Notes under the pieces: generated by a model | The model's database searches: none | What the model was told of the DNA's origin: nothing | The model's input: the letters and a program-made list of their open reading frames with translations, nothing else | In this document: piece by piece, positions 36,642-46,207 of the stretch | How positions within the stretch are numbered: position 1 is the stretch's first letter | Layout of the letters: every line of letters starts with the position of its first letter | Assembly (NCBI GenBank): GCA_021815785.1 | Contig: JAKAZS010000006.1 | Location: 1 to 57,498, forward strand | Source: a bacterium | Lineage (GTDB): Bacteria > Cyanobacteriota > Vampirovibrionia > Obscuribacterales > JAKAZS01 | Reading direction: 5' to 3' | DNA: 57,498 bases | Made by a program: the position numbers and the translations under genes

Positions 36642-36787
36642 GCAAAACGTATATGGTTGACTTGTTTTAACTTTCGTAAATGACTGTAGCTATTTAATGA
36701 TTGTTAAGCTAATTAGATTTATTTTGATTTTAACCTAAATTGTCCTGGCAAAAACTTGAAAAATATAAAAATTAATAATTAAACTGG

Positions 36788-37885
36788 TTAAACTGTCTTT
36801 TTCGACAATGGTTGTAATTCCAGCAAATTATACTGCGTATCACGTTGAGCCGCGTTGTGACCAGTTTGGTGAATACAGTGAATCATTTCAGCTAAGCTGA
36901 CATCACAAGATGTTCCAGCTGCTGATACGACATTTTCTTCCATCATTGTGCCACCAAAATCATTAGCCCCAAAGCCAAAAGCAATTTGGCCTAAGCTTGA
37001 TCCTTGGGTAACCCAGGAGGACTGAATATTTTTAATATTATCCAGCACAATTCGGGCCACTGATACCAGTCGTAGGTAGTCAACTGCCGAAGCTTGATTA
37101 TGAACAATTTTGGCTAATGGAGTATTGCCTCTTTGAAAGCTCCATGCGATAAAAGCCGTAAAACCTGGATAACTATCCTGTAAATCTCTTATGGCCATTA
37201 GATGTTCAATTTGATCATAAGCTGTATCAACAGAACCAAACATCATGGTTGCAGTTGTTTTAATATTTAATTTATGAGCTTCTTGCATAACCTCAAGCCA
37301 GCGACGAGCCGGAATTTTAAGGGGGCTGATTTTTTTCTTGACGCTTTCGGTAAGAATTTCAGCTCCACCACCAGGTATTGAAGATAAACCAGCTTTGACG
37401 AGGCGTTGTAACACTTCGATTAAGGATAAATTGCTGATTCGGGTAATATGGTCAATTTCGGATGGCGAAAAGCCGTGAATAGTTAGGTTGGGAAAATCAT
37501 GACGGATAGAACTGAGTAAATCCTCATAGTATTCAATACCAAGATCCTTATTATGACCTCCTTGAAGCAGTAATTGAGTTCCCCCAAAATCAACCAGTTC
37601 TTGGATTTTTTGGTGGATAACTTTATAAGGTAACACGTATCCGTCTAGCGAGCCAGGAGCAACATAAAAAGCGCAAAAAGTACAATAAGCATCACAGATA
37701 TTAGTATAATTAACGTTGCGATCAATTACATAGGTAATGGGGGAGCTATCTGGATGAAAGCGTTTGCGAATTTCATTAGCCGTATAACCTAAATCAAGTA
37801 AATTGGCTTGATTTAGTAAAGCTAAACTTTCTTCAAAATTAAGGCGATTGCCTTTAAGGGCTTTTTTAAGAATTTCTTGGGTCAT
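36788..37885 (-). CDS. mqnC: Cyclic dehypoxanthinyl futalosine synthase (MqnC), radical SAM
   Basis: MqnC cyclises dehypoxanthine futalosine in the futalosine route to menaquinone. The 365 residues carry the radical SAM cluster CDAYCTFC (Cys64, 68, 71). GGTQLLLQGGHNKDLGIEYYED, IPGGGAEILTESVKKKI, TTATMMFGSVDT and FTAFIAWSFQRGNTPLA separate it from MqnE and from CofG/CofH. No other mqn gene is in the window. It is a single gene, convergent with the cobalamin run. Confidence 0.94.
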   Translation of the reverse strand: MTQEILKKALKGNRLNFEESLALLNQANLLDLGYTANEIRKRFHPDSSPITYVIDRNVNYTNICDAYCTFCAFYVAPGSLDGYVLPYKVIHQKIQELVDFGGTQLLLQGGHNKDLGIEYYEDLLSSIRHDFPNLTIHGFSPSEIDHITRISNLSLIEVLQRLVKAGLSSIPGGGAEILTESVKKKISPLKIPARRWLEVMQEAHKLNIKTTATMMFGSVDTAYDQIEHLMAIRDLQDSYPGFTAFIAWSFQRGNTPLAKIVHNQASAVDYLRLVSVARIVLDNIKNIQSSWVTQGSSLGQIAFGFGANDFGGTMMEENVVSAAGTSCDVSLAEMIHCIHQTGHNAAQRDTQYNLLELQPLSKKTV

Positions 37886-38223
37886 TTTTACCTGCTGTTT
37901 TACACCTAAAATTTTATACCTGTAAAAAATTATGTATTACTTTATTTTAGTTAAAATAAATAATGTAAGTATGCCAATAATACATAAATATTGGTAACTA
38001 AGTTTAATAAATTGGCTAATTTTCAACATTTATTAATGATTATATGAGTTATATTGGATAATTTAGGGTAAGTAGAAATTACCGGATTGTTTTAATTGTT
38101 AATGAATTTAATGAAAGTAACTTAAATTCTTTTATTAATTTGGCTAAGGCAATTTTGACTTTGATAAGTTACAATTAAATTGGCAGTTTTTTATGTTCGT
38201 TTTCGAGGTTATGTAAGTTTAAT
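37886..38223. other. 338-base divergent intergenic region (mqnC / DnaJ-like)
   Basis: No gene is seen. The region must supply promoters for mqnC (minus) and the DnaJ-like gene (plus). Small dyads are present: TTTACA/TGTAAA close to the mqnC start, CCAATA (37974-37979) with TATTGG (37989-37994), and GGTAA/TTACC near 38070. I see no CIRCE-type heat-shock operator. Confidence 0.5.
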
Positions 38224-39162
38224 ATGGTTGCCTATAAAGACTATTATAAAATTTTAGGTGTTTCCAAGCAGGCTACCGATAAAGAGATTAAGGCTGCTTA
38301 CCGCAAATTAGCTAGGCTTAATCACCCGGATACAAATAAAGGGCATAAAGGGGCAGAAGAAAAGTTTAAAGAAATTAATGAAGCTTATGAAGTCTTAAAA
38401 GATCCAGAAAAACGACAAAAATATGATGCTTTAGGGCCAAATTGGCAGCAATATGGTGGTTTTGGCAATGCGCAAAATCAAAATATGAATTTTGATTTTA
38501 ATTCATTTCAGGGTTTTGGCGGCAGCGGTTCTTCAAATTTTTCTGATTTTTTTGAAATGTTATTTGGACAGAATTTTGGCACTGGTGCTAAAACTGCTGG
38601 TGGCCGCAAATCAGGATTTGAGGATATGTTAAATCCGCGCAGTATGGACCGTGAAACAGATATTGAGCTTAGTATTGAAGAAATGTTAACGGGTACTACC
38701 CGAATAATCCAAAAAAATGAACCTAATGGCCAAGTTAAAACTTTACAAGTAAAAATACCCCCTAATGTTCGCTTAGGGTCTAAAATTAGAGTTGCTGGTG
38801 AAGGTGCCAAGTCTAATGTAAATAATCAGACTGGCGATATCTATTTAAAAGTTAAACTAAAGCCTCATCCACATTTTACTATTGATGGTGATAATCTTTT
38901 GACCGATATTACTCTGTCTCCAGCTTTAGCTACCATTGGTGGACTGGTTAAGGTTAAAACCATTGATGGTGAAGTCACCATTAAAGTTCCACCTGGGTCT
39001 CAACATGGTCAGATGTTAAGGATTAAAGAAAAAGGATTACCTCAAGGCAAGGATAAACCTAGGGGTGACCATTTGGCTAAAATTAAAATTGTTATTCCGA
39101 AAAATTTAAATGATCAACAAAAGGAACTTTACAACCAGATTTTAAATTTAGAAAAGCATTAG
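38224..39162 (+). CDS. DnaJ-class co-chaperone without zinc finger (CbpA type)
   Basis: J-domain proteins stimulate the DnaK ATPase and hand over substrates. The 312 residues start with a J domain (KDYYKILGVSKQATDKEIKAAY; HPD at 34-36). A Gly/Phe/Asn-rich linker (about 75-130, with FGGSGSSNFSDFFEMLFG) leads directly to the two beta-barrel substrate-binding domains (TDIELSIEEMLTGTTR, GDIYLKVKLKPHPHFTIDGDNL, GLPQGKDKPRGDH). There is no CxxCxGxG zinc finger, so this is a class B protein like CbpA and not canonical DnaJ. It ends 4 bases from the convergent zinc-ribbon gene. Confidence 0.93.
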   Translation: MVAYKDYYKILGVSKQATDKEIKAAYRKLARLNHPDTNKGHKGAEEKFKEINEAYEVLKDPEKRQKYDALGPNWQQYGGFGNAQNQNMNFDFNSFQGFGGSGSSNFSDFFEMLFGQNFGTGAKTAGGRKSGFEDMLNPRSMDRETDIELSIEEMLTGTTRIIQKNEPNGQVKTLQVKIPPNVRLGSKIRVAGEGAKSNVNNQTGDIYLKVKLKPHPHFTIDGDNLLTDITLSPALATIGGLVKVKTIDGEVTIKVPPGSQHGQMLRIKEKGLPQGKDKPRGDHLAKIKIVIPKNLNDQQKELYNQILNLEKH

Positions 39163-39166
39163 TGAT

Positions 39167-39685
39167 TTAACTACTTTTAGTTTCATTGGTTTTATTACTT
39201 TCGCTACCGTCACTAGCTGATTTTTCTTCAGGGCAATCAGGTGAACAATTTTCTTCGTTATTTACTTTTGCACCACAAACAGGACAAAAGCTTTTATCCG
39301 TACTGATTTCACTCTGACAGGAATGACATTTAGACCCTGGTGTAGTATGATATCCAGCTTTAGCTTGCGCTTTTTGGCGTGCTGAGGCATTGGGATCGTA
39401 TTGAGCTTTTAGGCTAGATAATTCGTCATTGAGTAGGCCAATTTCATCATCTAGTTTATTGATGTCTTTAACTTTAATCATAACTTCGTCTTCACTAATT
39501 TTATCATTTTTATTTAATTTAGCAAAAACCATTCGTCCGATTTCTATATATATGGTTGTTCTTTTACGCTCTAAATCTTTAATTTGATTAGTAATTGTAA
39601 AAGATTGCAGCATTTCCTGAGAACGGTTTTTAACCTGATTAACTTCTTTAGTTATGCCTTGAAAAATTTCTTCAATTAACGCCAT
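39167..39685 (-). CDS. Coiled-coil zinc-ribbon protein, unknown role
   Basis: The product has 172 residues from the ATG at 39685, which has agaggaga 9 bases upstream. An in-frame start at 39736 would run into the diguanylate cyclase gene and has no such site. The first 95 residues look helical and coiled-coil (FQGITKEVNQVKNRSQ; LDDEIGLLNDELSSLKAQYD). A zinc ribbon follows (CHSCQ...FCPVCG, about 124-142), then an acidic polar tail with two more Cys. The gene follows the diguanylate cyclase by 16 bases, so they are co-transcribed. No catalytic function is visible. Confidence 0.8.
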   Translation of the reverse strand: MALIEEIFQGITKEVNQVKNRSQEMLQSFTITNQIKDLERKRTTIYIEIGRMVFAKLNKNDKISEDEVMIKVKDINKLDDEIGLLNDELSSLKAQYDPNASARQKAQAKAGYHTTPGSKCHSCQSEISTDKSFCPVCGAKVNNEENCSPDCPEEKSASDGSESNKTNETKSS

Positions 39686-39701
39686 GATTTCTTTTCTCCT
39701 C

Positions 39702-41264
39702 TTATTCTGATTTGGTAATTTGATTATTATTGGCAATTATAACTTTATTGCGACCGGTTTTTTTTGCTTCGTATAAAGCCTCATCAGCTTTGTTAAATAA
39801 ACTGTCGCTGTCACTAGCATGAATAGGGTAACTAGCAACACCCAGGCTTGCTGAAATTACTCCCGGACCTTCAATTTGTATTTCATTTATCAGTATCCGA
39901 ATTCTTTGAGCTATTTGGGCAGCCATTTCGGTATCGGTATTGGGTAAAAGCACGCAAAATTCTTCGCCACCATAACGGGCACAAAAATCATTAGTGCGAG
40001 AATTAGTCTTTAAAACTGAACCAATTCCTTTAATCGCTTCATCACCAACTTTATGACCATAAGTATCATTAATTTTTTTAAGAAAATCTAAATCAATAAT
40101 TATTAATGTTAGTGTTTCCTGGTAACGTTTGGCTCTTTCAAATTCTTTGGCTAACGATTCATTAAAACTACGACGGTTGTAAATTCCCGTTAAACCATCA
40201 GTAACAGCTTGTTGTTTAATAACATTACGCAAATAGGCGTTAGTTAAGGTTACCCCTAAAATCCCCGATAGTGTAGTAAGCCTGGTCATTTGTTCAATGG
40301 TCCAGTTATGCAAGGGATTTTTAAATTTAAAGATTAATACGCCTTGAGTAGCATCACCGGATATGATAGGGATAACCAGGCTACCGATTAAATCTAAATT
40401 ATTTAAAAAGGCATTTTCAAAATTTTGTAGACCATTAATATTATAAAATTCTTGAGGTGATTTTAAATTGAGAAAAATGTTAATAAGGCTTTTGCCTTCT
40501 GGCAAATTTAAGTGATTGATTAAGGAATTTTTGCTTTCAGCTTTATATTCATACAAAGAGTTCTGGTTCTGGTCATTTTCATTATTTAAAATTAAGATAC
40601 AGGTATCTAAACCATATTCTGTCCCAATTAAATTAACTATTGCTAACGCTACATCATTAATTTCTTCATAGTTGGCAACTTTACTGCTGATTGAGTAAAT
40701 AATTTTATCATGATGAGCTCGTTCAATTTTCAGTCTTTCGTCAAGCTCTAACTGCGTAATTAAATTCCGAGTGTCTTCAATTTGTTGTAAGTTTTGATTC
40801 TCTAAATCTTCATATCTAGTTCTATATCTGATTGTATCTTGTTTAAGTTCATTGAATTCGATAACGTTAGCAAAGGCATTTGTTAAAGGATATTCCAGAA
40901 TAATATCTTTTAATTGATTTAGGGTAAGGTTATTTAATTTATTTAAAATTAAAGTGGCTAAAATAATTTCATTTCTTTTTAAGGTAATCCAATATGATTG
41001 ATCATTAAGCAAACACATTTCTTGGTTTTCAAATTGATTAAGTAATTCATTTAGTTGCTTACTATTTTGAAAATGTTGGGCTTCACCAAAATTGATAATT
41101 TCGGAAAATTCTTCAATATCAGCATCATAAAAACAAATCTGGAGATAAATCAATGAATTATCAATAGTTTTGAAAAAATTCCATAAATTATCACAAAATT
41201 TAGGGATTTCCAGATTGGTTAAAAGTATTGATTTATAATTATTAAGATTTGAAATTGTCTTCAT
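39702..41264 (-). CDS. GAF-domain diguanylate cyclase (GGDEF)
   Basis: The enzyme makes the second messenger c-di-GMP from two GTP. The 520 residues show an unrecognised N-terminal sensor region (about 1-140), a coiled coil (about 145-190), a GAF domain (about 195-345) and a GGDEF domain (about 355-515). The active site is RYGGEEF (GGEEF near 430-434), an active variant. The product-inhibition site RxxD is kept (RTND, ending five residues before GGEEF). No membrane segment is seen, so it should be cytosolic. It leads a two-gene unit with the zinc-ribbon protein. Confidence 0.93.
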   Translation of the reverse strand: MKTISNLNNYKSILLTNLEIPKFCDNLWNFFKTIDNSLIYLQICFYDADIEEFSEIINFGEAQHFQNSKQLNELLNQFENQEMCLLNDQSYWITLKRNEIILATLILNKLNNLTLNQLKDIILEYPLTNAFANVIEFNELKQDTIRYRTRYEDLENQNLQQIEDTRNLITQLELDERLKIERAHHDKIIYSISSKVANYEEINDVALAIVNLIGTEYGLDTCILILNNENDQNQNSLYEYKAESKNSLINHLNLPEGKSLINIFLNLKSPQEFYNINGLQNFENAFLNNLDLIGSLVIPIISGDATQGVLIFKFKNPLHNWTIEQMTRLTTLSGILGVTLTNAYLRNVIKQQAVTDGLTGIYNRRSFNESLAKEFERAKRYQETLTLIIIDLDFLKKINDTYGHKVGDEAIKGIGSVLKTNSRTNDFCARYGGEEFCVLLPNTDTEMAAQIAQRIRILINEIQIEGPGVISASLGVASYPIHASDSDSLFNKADEALYEAKKTGRNKVIIANNNQITKSE

Positions 41265-41507
41265 GATAAGTTATGGTTTTAATCCGAATAAATTTTAAAA
41301 ATAAGTTTCAAAATTGTATTATTGGGTAAAAGATTTTATATTTAAACGATATTACTTGAGCCGTAAAATTTTTAATAAATATAATTTTTTCAATAAGATA
41401 CTAATTTTATTCCCTTATAAAACGAGTTTTAATCATTTCATTAAAACAATCAGGTGAAAAATGCTATTGTCTGTGATGAATACTATGATACAGGTATTTG
41501 ACCATTG

Positions 41508-42014
41508 TCAAGAAATTTGACTTTGAGCAATTAATTCGTTGTTAAAAGTAATTAAACTACCTCGATTAATATAAAATTTCATGCCAATTGCATCACCTAA
41601 ATAAAAGCCATCAATAAAATTAGTTAAATCTAGATAAGCTTCGACTAAAAATGTTGCTTGTTTTGCGTCAATAATTTTGATATTTAATTCAAAACTTGGT
41701 TCAAATGGTTCAAAACTGAATTGGGAAATATTTTCCTGGATTAAATTAGTTATATTATCACTAAGCAATTGTATTTCATCAGTTGGTTTACGACACAAGA
41801 CAATGGTACCAAAATTGGTGATTTCAATTTTGTTGCCATTAGCTGTTGTTGTTAATGAATGGTTAGTATTAACCTGGCTTTTAATATTTAAACTAGACCA
41901 CAACGTATTAAAACTTAAATTTACATGTTGCCATATTTCTGTATTGTTTTGTTCAATATTATTAAAATCAATGGTAAAAAACACTTGATCATTTAAACCA
42001 CGAAGATTTGCCAT
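41508..42014 (-). CDS. Conserved-looking hypothetical protein coupled to mnmE
   Basis: The product has 168 residues, soluble, mixed alpha/beta, with no signal peptide, membrane helix or known motif. Its ATG comes one base after the mnmE stop (TAA-a-ATG), so it is translated by coupling with MnmE. The composition is acidic and Asn/Ile/Phe-rich, with a single Cys (VLCRKP). The C-terminal half has alternating hydrophobic strands (FELNIKIIDAKQATFLVEAYLDL). I cannot assign a function. Confidence 0.75.
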   Translation of the reverse strand: MANLRGLNDQVFFTIDFNNIEQNNTEIWQHVNLSFNTLWSSLNIKSQVNTNHSLTTTANGNKIEITNFGTIVLCRKPTDEIQLLSDNITNLIQENISQFSFEPFEPSFELNIKIIDAKQATFLVEAYLDLTNFIDGFYLGDAIGMKFYINRGSLITFNNELIAQSQIS

Positions 42015-42015
42015 T

Positions 42016-43425
42016 TTATTTACCTACACAAAAATTAGCAAATACATTGTTGATAATTTCTTGGGAAACTTCAATTCCACATACTTGTGACAGGCTGTTT
42101 ATAGCTTCTTTTAAATCCGTTGAAATGCAGTCTAACGGTAAATCGTTGGCAATGGCATCGATGGCATTAAGAATTGAGTCGCTGGCATTTCTGCATAAAC
42201 TTGCCTGCCGCTGGTTCAGGCTACCACCACATTCTTCAAGATCACTAAAATGATTAATCCAGGTTTCTAAACTATTAATTAAATTATCAATTCCTTGACC
42301 AGTTTTAGCAGAGATATTAATTTGTCCTTGGCATAAGTGATTATTGATTATTTCAGCATTAAGGAGTGGTCGGTCTAACAAAATGTTTGCATTAAAATCG
42401 ATTAGATCGGTTTTATTATTTAAGATAAAATATGGTTTTTGGCTTAATTTTTCAGTTAAAGATGGCTCTATTGATGAATTGACTGTTATATCTTGCATAA
42501 GTAAGATAAGGTCAGCCTGGTTAACTGCCTCTATTGAGCGATTGATACCAATTTTTTCAACCTCGTCGCTGGTGTTACGAATACCAGCGGTGTCAATTAA
42601 AATTACCGGAATTCCCTTTAAATCAAGCGGTTCTTCAATAAAATCTCGAGTGGTGCCAGCCTGTGGTGTTACTATAGCGCGTTCAAAATTCAGGAGCTGA
42701 TTTAATAAACTTGATTTGCCGACATTAGGATTGCCAACTATGGCTATTTTAACACCTTGTCTTAAGAAAATTCCGGTTGTAGCTGTTTTAGCTAATTTGG
42801 TTAATTCGATTTTTAGCTTGGTTAAATCATTACCTAAATTACTGGTATCAAGTTCTTCGACTTCATCAGGAAAATCAATACGGGCAACAATATTAGTTAA
42901 ATGATTAATTAATGCCTGTCTTAATTTTTTAATTTTATTGCCCAAATGTCCTTTTAAAATACTAAGCGAAGCAATACCTGATTTTACTGTTTTGGCTTGA
43001 ATTAAGTCTAGTACAGCTTCGGCCTGGATTAGATCTAATTTTCCATTTAAAAAAGCCTGTTTGGTAAATTCACCTTTTTGCGCTAGGCGGGCTCCGTTAT
43101 CCAATAAAAGTTGTAAAATATTATTACTTATAACGATTGAACCATGACAGTTGATTTCAACAAGATCTAAGCCTGTATAAGAATTTGGCGATTTATAGGT
43201 AATTACTACAACTTCATCAACAATATTGTCGTTTTGGTCAATAATATAACCATGGCTAGCCTGGCGCGGCTCAAAATTAACCGACTGGATATTACTCTGG
43301 GCTCGAAAAATTGATTGAACAATCGCCCAGGCGTTTGGTCCCGAAATTCTTACGATTGCAATAGCACCAGTTCCAGGGGCTGTCGAGATTGCGGCAATAT
43401 CATCACCAAGGTTTTCTGGTATCAT
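42016..43425 (-). CDS. mnmE: tRNA modification GTPase MnmE (TrmE)
   Basis: MnmE with MnmG installs the aminomethyl/carboxymethylaminomethyl group on U34 of certain tRNAs, using methylene-tetrahydrofolate. The 469 residues have the N-terminal folate-binding domain (DDIAAISTAPGTGAIAIVRISGP), a helical domain, the inserted G domain with GNPNVGKSS (about 231), DTAGI (about 277) and NKTD (about 338), and the C-terminal catalytic tail CVGK. The gene is followed by a coupled unknown gene. mnmG is not in the window. Confidence 0.97.
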   Translation of the reverse strand: MIPENLGDDIAAISTAPGTGAIAIVRISGPNAWAIVQSIFRAQSNIQSVNFEPRQASHGYIIDQNDNIVDEVVVITYKSPNSYTGLDLVEINCHGSIVISNNILQLLLDNGARLAQKGEFTKQAFLNGKLDLIQAEAVLDLIQAKTVKSGIASLSILKGHLGNKIKKLRQALINHLTNIVARIDFPDEVEELDTSNLGNDLTKLKIELTKLAKTATTGIFLRQGVKIAIVGNPNVGKSSLLNQLLNFERAIVTPQAGTTRDFIEEPLDLKGIPVILIDTAGIRNTSDEVEKIGINRSIEAVNQADLILLMQDITVNSSIEPSLTEKLSQKPYFILNNKTDLIDFNANILLDRPLLNAEIINNHLCQGQINISAKTGQGIDNLINSLETWINHFSDLEECGGSLNQRQASLCRNASDSILNAIDAIANDLPLDCISTDLKEAINSLSQVCGIEVSQEIINNVFANFCVGK

Positions 43426-43584
43426 AAATTTTTCATCGAGTTTTTGCTTACTGTCTAGATTGCGGCAATTATAGCATAAGCGATTAGGGGCATTTGGATT
43501 AAAAAAATAACAAATTTGATTTATTATTAAGGATTTAATTAGTTCGAGTAATAGTTAAACTAATGGTGGTAATGTTGCTCTAAA

Positions 43585-44544
43585 TTAATTGTTATCTCTT
43601 AAAGCTTTAATTTCTTTAGTCAGTCTTGGTACGATTTCAAATACATCACCAACAACACTATAAGTTGCATGTTTAAAGATTGGAGCATCCGGATCTTTAT
43701 TAATGGCCACAATTACTTTAGACGATGACATGCCAGCTAAATGCTGAATAGCTCCAGAAATTCCACAAGCAATATAAAGTTGTGGACTAACGGTTTTGCC
43801 GGTTTGGCCAACCTGAAACTGGTGGCTAATCCAGCCGGCGTCAACAACGGCTCGTGAGGCTCCTAAAGCTGCACCTAAGACATCGCATAAATCCTGCAAC
43901 ATGGCAAAATTTTCGGCAGCTTTTAAACCACGACCACCGGATACAATAATTGGTGCTTCACTTAATTCCATTTGCGTGTTACCGGTTGTAATAGTTTCAA
44001 TGACTTGAGAACGTGGTTCATTATATTTAATATTAAGATTTTCAATAGTATTTTGATAAATTTGTCCCGTTAATTCTTGACTAAAGACATTTGGTCTAAG
44101 CGTTAAAAAATTAAGTGAACCAGTTAATTCATATATGGCATTAGCTTTTGCTGAATAAACCGGTTTGGTTACTTCAAGTGAATTAGATAGTATGTTAAGC
44201 TCAACAACGTCAGTTACGGCAACAGCATTAAAGGCTGTTGCTACATAAGGGATTAAGTCTTTACTTAAGGAAGTGTTGGCCGCTAGAACTAAATTGGCAC
44301 TGCTTAATTTAATAACTTCACTAAGAGCCATTGCAAAGGTATCGGTAGCGTAGTTAACAATGGTGTCAGCTAAATAGATTTTATTGATTTTAAATTTAGC
44401 TAAATGTGTGGTTAATTCGTTTAAGTTATGACCAATTAATAAAGCAGTTACATTGGCATTTTGCTTAATTGCATACGATAATGCTTCCAGACTGGCTTTA
44501 CGAATCTGATTGTTTCTAACTTCAATTAAAACTAAAATATTCAA
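43585..44544 (-). CDS. etfA: Electron-transfer flavoprotein alpha subunit
   Basis: EtfA binds the FAD of the ETF heterodimer, which carries electrons from acyl-CoA and other dehydrogenases. The 319 residues have the N-terminal alpha/beta domain and a C-terminal FAD domain with VSGGRGLKAAENFAMLQDL, GASRAVVDAGWISHQFQVGQTGKTVSPQLYIACGISGAIQHLAGM and the terminal VGDVFEIVPRLTKEI. It follows etfB by 21 bases. No ETF-quinone oxidoreductase or acyl-CoA dehydrogenase is near. Confidence 0.97.
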   Translation of the reverse strand: MNILVLIEVRNNQIRKASLEALSYAIKQNANVTALLIGHNLNELTTHLAKFKINKIYLADTIVNYATDTFAMALSEVIKLSSANLVLAANTSLSKDLIPYVATAFNAVAVTDVVELNILSNSLEVTKPVYSAKANAIYELTGSLNFLTLRPNVFSQELTGQIYQNTIENLNIKYNEPRSQVIETITTGNTQMELSEAPIIVSGGRGLKAAENFAMLQDLCDVLGAALGASRAVVDAGWISHQFQVGQTGKTVSPQLYIACGISGAIQHLAGMSSSKVIVAINKDPDAPIFKHATYSVVGDVFEIVPRLTKEIKALRDNN

Positions 44545-44565
44545 TTTTTTCTTAGCCTCCTATAC

Positions 44566-45354
44566 TTATAGTACTTTTGCTTCTTGTCTTAATAAATCGA
44601 CTAATGCTTTAACCTGTTGATCGGGATCGCCTTCAATATTTTTACTACTAGTTTTATTTTGGGGTAAGCATAAGGCTTTTAGTTTAACTAAAGAATTGGT
44701 CTTACTAACCTCTTCAGCTACGTTTAGGCTAGTTAAATCAAGGGTTTTAATTTCTTTTTTGCGTGCGGCCATAACGCCTTTAATTGATGGATAACGCGGT
44801 TCATTTAAACCTTTTTGAGCACTAAATACCGCTGGTAGTTTGCCACTAACTATTTCATGAGACCCTTCAATTTCTCGTTCAGCTAAAAAGGTATTATTTT
44901 CTTTTAGCGTCAATTTAACAATAAAAGTTGCTTGGGTTATATTTAAAAGTTGGGCTAAAATGGCCGGAACTTGTGAATGGTCGGTTCCTACACCTTGTTG
45001 ACCGCATAGGATTATGTCGTAGGAATCGAGACTTAGCGATTTGGCTAAAATTTTGCCAGTGGTTAAAGGACTAAAATCTAAAGGCTTGTCAACATTGATG
45101 TGAATGGCTTCATCAACACCACGAGCTAGACTATCCCGTAAAACATCTTTAGCTTCATTTGACCCCATACTAATAGCCGTTACTGTGGTGCCACTATTAG
45201 CTTCTTTGATTTTTAAAGCTTCTTCGATAGCAAATTCATCATAAGGACTGGTTATGAATTTAACCTGATTCGTTTCAATATTAGTTTTGTCTGAATTTAA
45301 GACGATTTTTGTTTCCGTATCAGGAACAGCCTTGACACAAACAGCAATTTTCAA
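44566..45354 (-). CDS. etfB: Electron-transfer flavoprotein beta subunit
   Basis: EtfB pairs with EtfA and binds AMP or a second flavin. The product has 262 residues from a TTG at 45354 (LKIAVCVKAVPDTETKI), placed 6 bases after GGAGG. An ATG at 45402 lies further upstream in the same frame but has no such site and would add 16 residues before the conserved N-terminus. Conserved blocks are SPYDEFAIEEALKIKE, LCGQQGVGTDHSQVPAILAQLL and the signature around LPAVFSAQKGLNEPRYPSIKGVMAARKK. Confidence 0.96.
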   Translation of the reverse strand: MKIAVCVKAVPDTETKIVLNSDKTNIETNQVKFITSPYDEFAIEEALKIKEANSGTTVTAISMGSNEAKDVLRDSLARGVDEAIHINVDKPLDFSPLTTGKILAKSLSLDSYDIILCGQQGVGTDHSQVPAILAQLLNITQATFIVKLTLKENNTFLAEREIEGSHEIVSGKLPAVFSAQKGLNEPRYPSIKGVMAARKKEIKTLDLTSLNVAEEVSKTNSLVKLKALCLPQNKTSSKNIEGDPDQQVKALVDLLRQEAKVL

Positions 45355-45467
45355 GGGATTACCTCCGTTTAAAATATAATAGACATATATTTTTAAGTAC
45401 AAATAACTATTTAATTATAATAGTTTGCTCACGAATTTAGTTTAATCTATATAAAATATTTGCCTTT

Positions 45468-46205
45468 TTAAAGATTTTCTTTACTATTCTCTTCACTAAA
45501 CTCCATAATGCCATTAGCGAGGTTATAGCATTTTTCTTTTTCGCACCAGGCAATTTTATTGACCAGTTCTTCGGGATCGTCTACAACTTGCAGTAAACTT
45601 AATTCACTTTCTTCAATAAAACCGCGCTGGACTAGTGATACTTTAATCCATTCAATCATTGGCTGCCAAAAAGTCGAATCAACCAGAAATAAAGGAAAAC
45701 GTTTAATTTTCTTGGTTTGTATGAGGGTAACGGCCTCAAATAATTCATCAAGAGTGCCAAACCCACCGGGTAATATGACAAAGGCCACGGCATATTTGAT
45801 GAAAATTAATTTGCGAATAAAAAAATACCGAAAATCCTGGGATATATTTTGATAATTATTAGCATCAGTTTCACGTGGCAAAATAATATTTAAGCCCACG
45901 GAAAGACCATTAGATTCATAAGCACCACGGTTGCCCGCTTCCATAACGCCTGGGCCACCACCGGTTATCACTGCAAAACCTCGAGCAGCTAATTTGGCAG
46001 CTATTTCTCGAGCCAGGGTATATTCTTTATCACCTTCTTTACATCGAGCGGTACCAAAAATTGAGACAGCCGGTCCAACTTTTGACAACATGTCAAAGCC
46101 TTCAACTAATTCAGCCATAATGCGAAAAACACGCCAGGTATCTTTGGCAGTCATTTCTTCAAGGACAAAATTGTTATTATTGGAATTAGGATTATGATGG
46201 TTCAT
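45468..46205 (-). CDS. LOG-family protein (nucleotide 5'-monophosphate phosphoribohydrolase type)
   Basis: LOG proteins cleave the N-glycosidic bond of nucleoside 5'-monophosphates, including cytokinin ribotides, and were once mislabelled lysine decarboxylases. The 245 residues carry both signatures: GGGPGVMEAGNRGAYES and PGGFGTLDELFE. The N-terminal 40 residues and the FFIRK insertion are typical of the longer bacterial subgroup. It starts 2 bases behind holA. The physiological substrate cannot be told here. Confidence 0.9.
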   Translation of the reverse strand: MNHHNPNSNNNNFVLEEMTAKDTWRVFRIMAELVEGFDMLSKVGPAVSIFGTARCKEGDKEYTLAREIAAKLAARGFAVITGGGPGVMEAGNRGAYESNGLSVGLNIILPRETDANNYQNISQDFRYFFIRKLIFIKYAVAFVILPGGFGTLDELFEAVTLIQTKKIKRFPLFLVDSTFWQPMIEWIKVSLVQRGFIEESELSLLQVVDDPEELVNKIAWCEKEKCYNLANGIMEFSEENSKENL

Positions 46206-46207
46206 GT

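Noticed and set aside
45355-45402. ATG start 16 codons upstream in etfB
   Set aside because: It lacks a ribosome-binding site, whereas the TTG at 45354 has GGAGG at good spacing and begins the conserved N-terminus.
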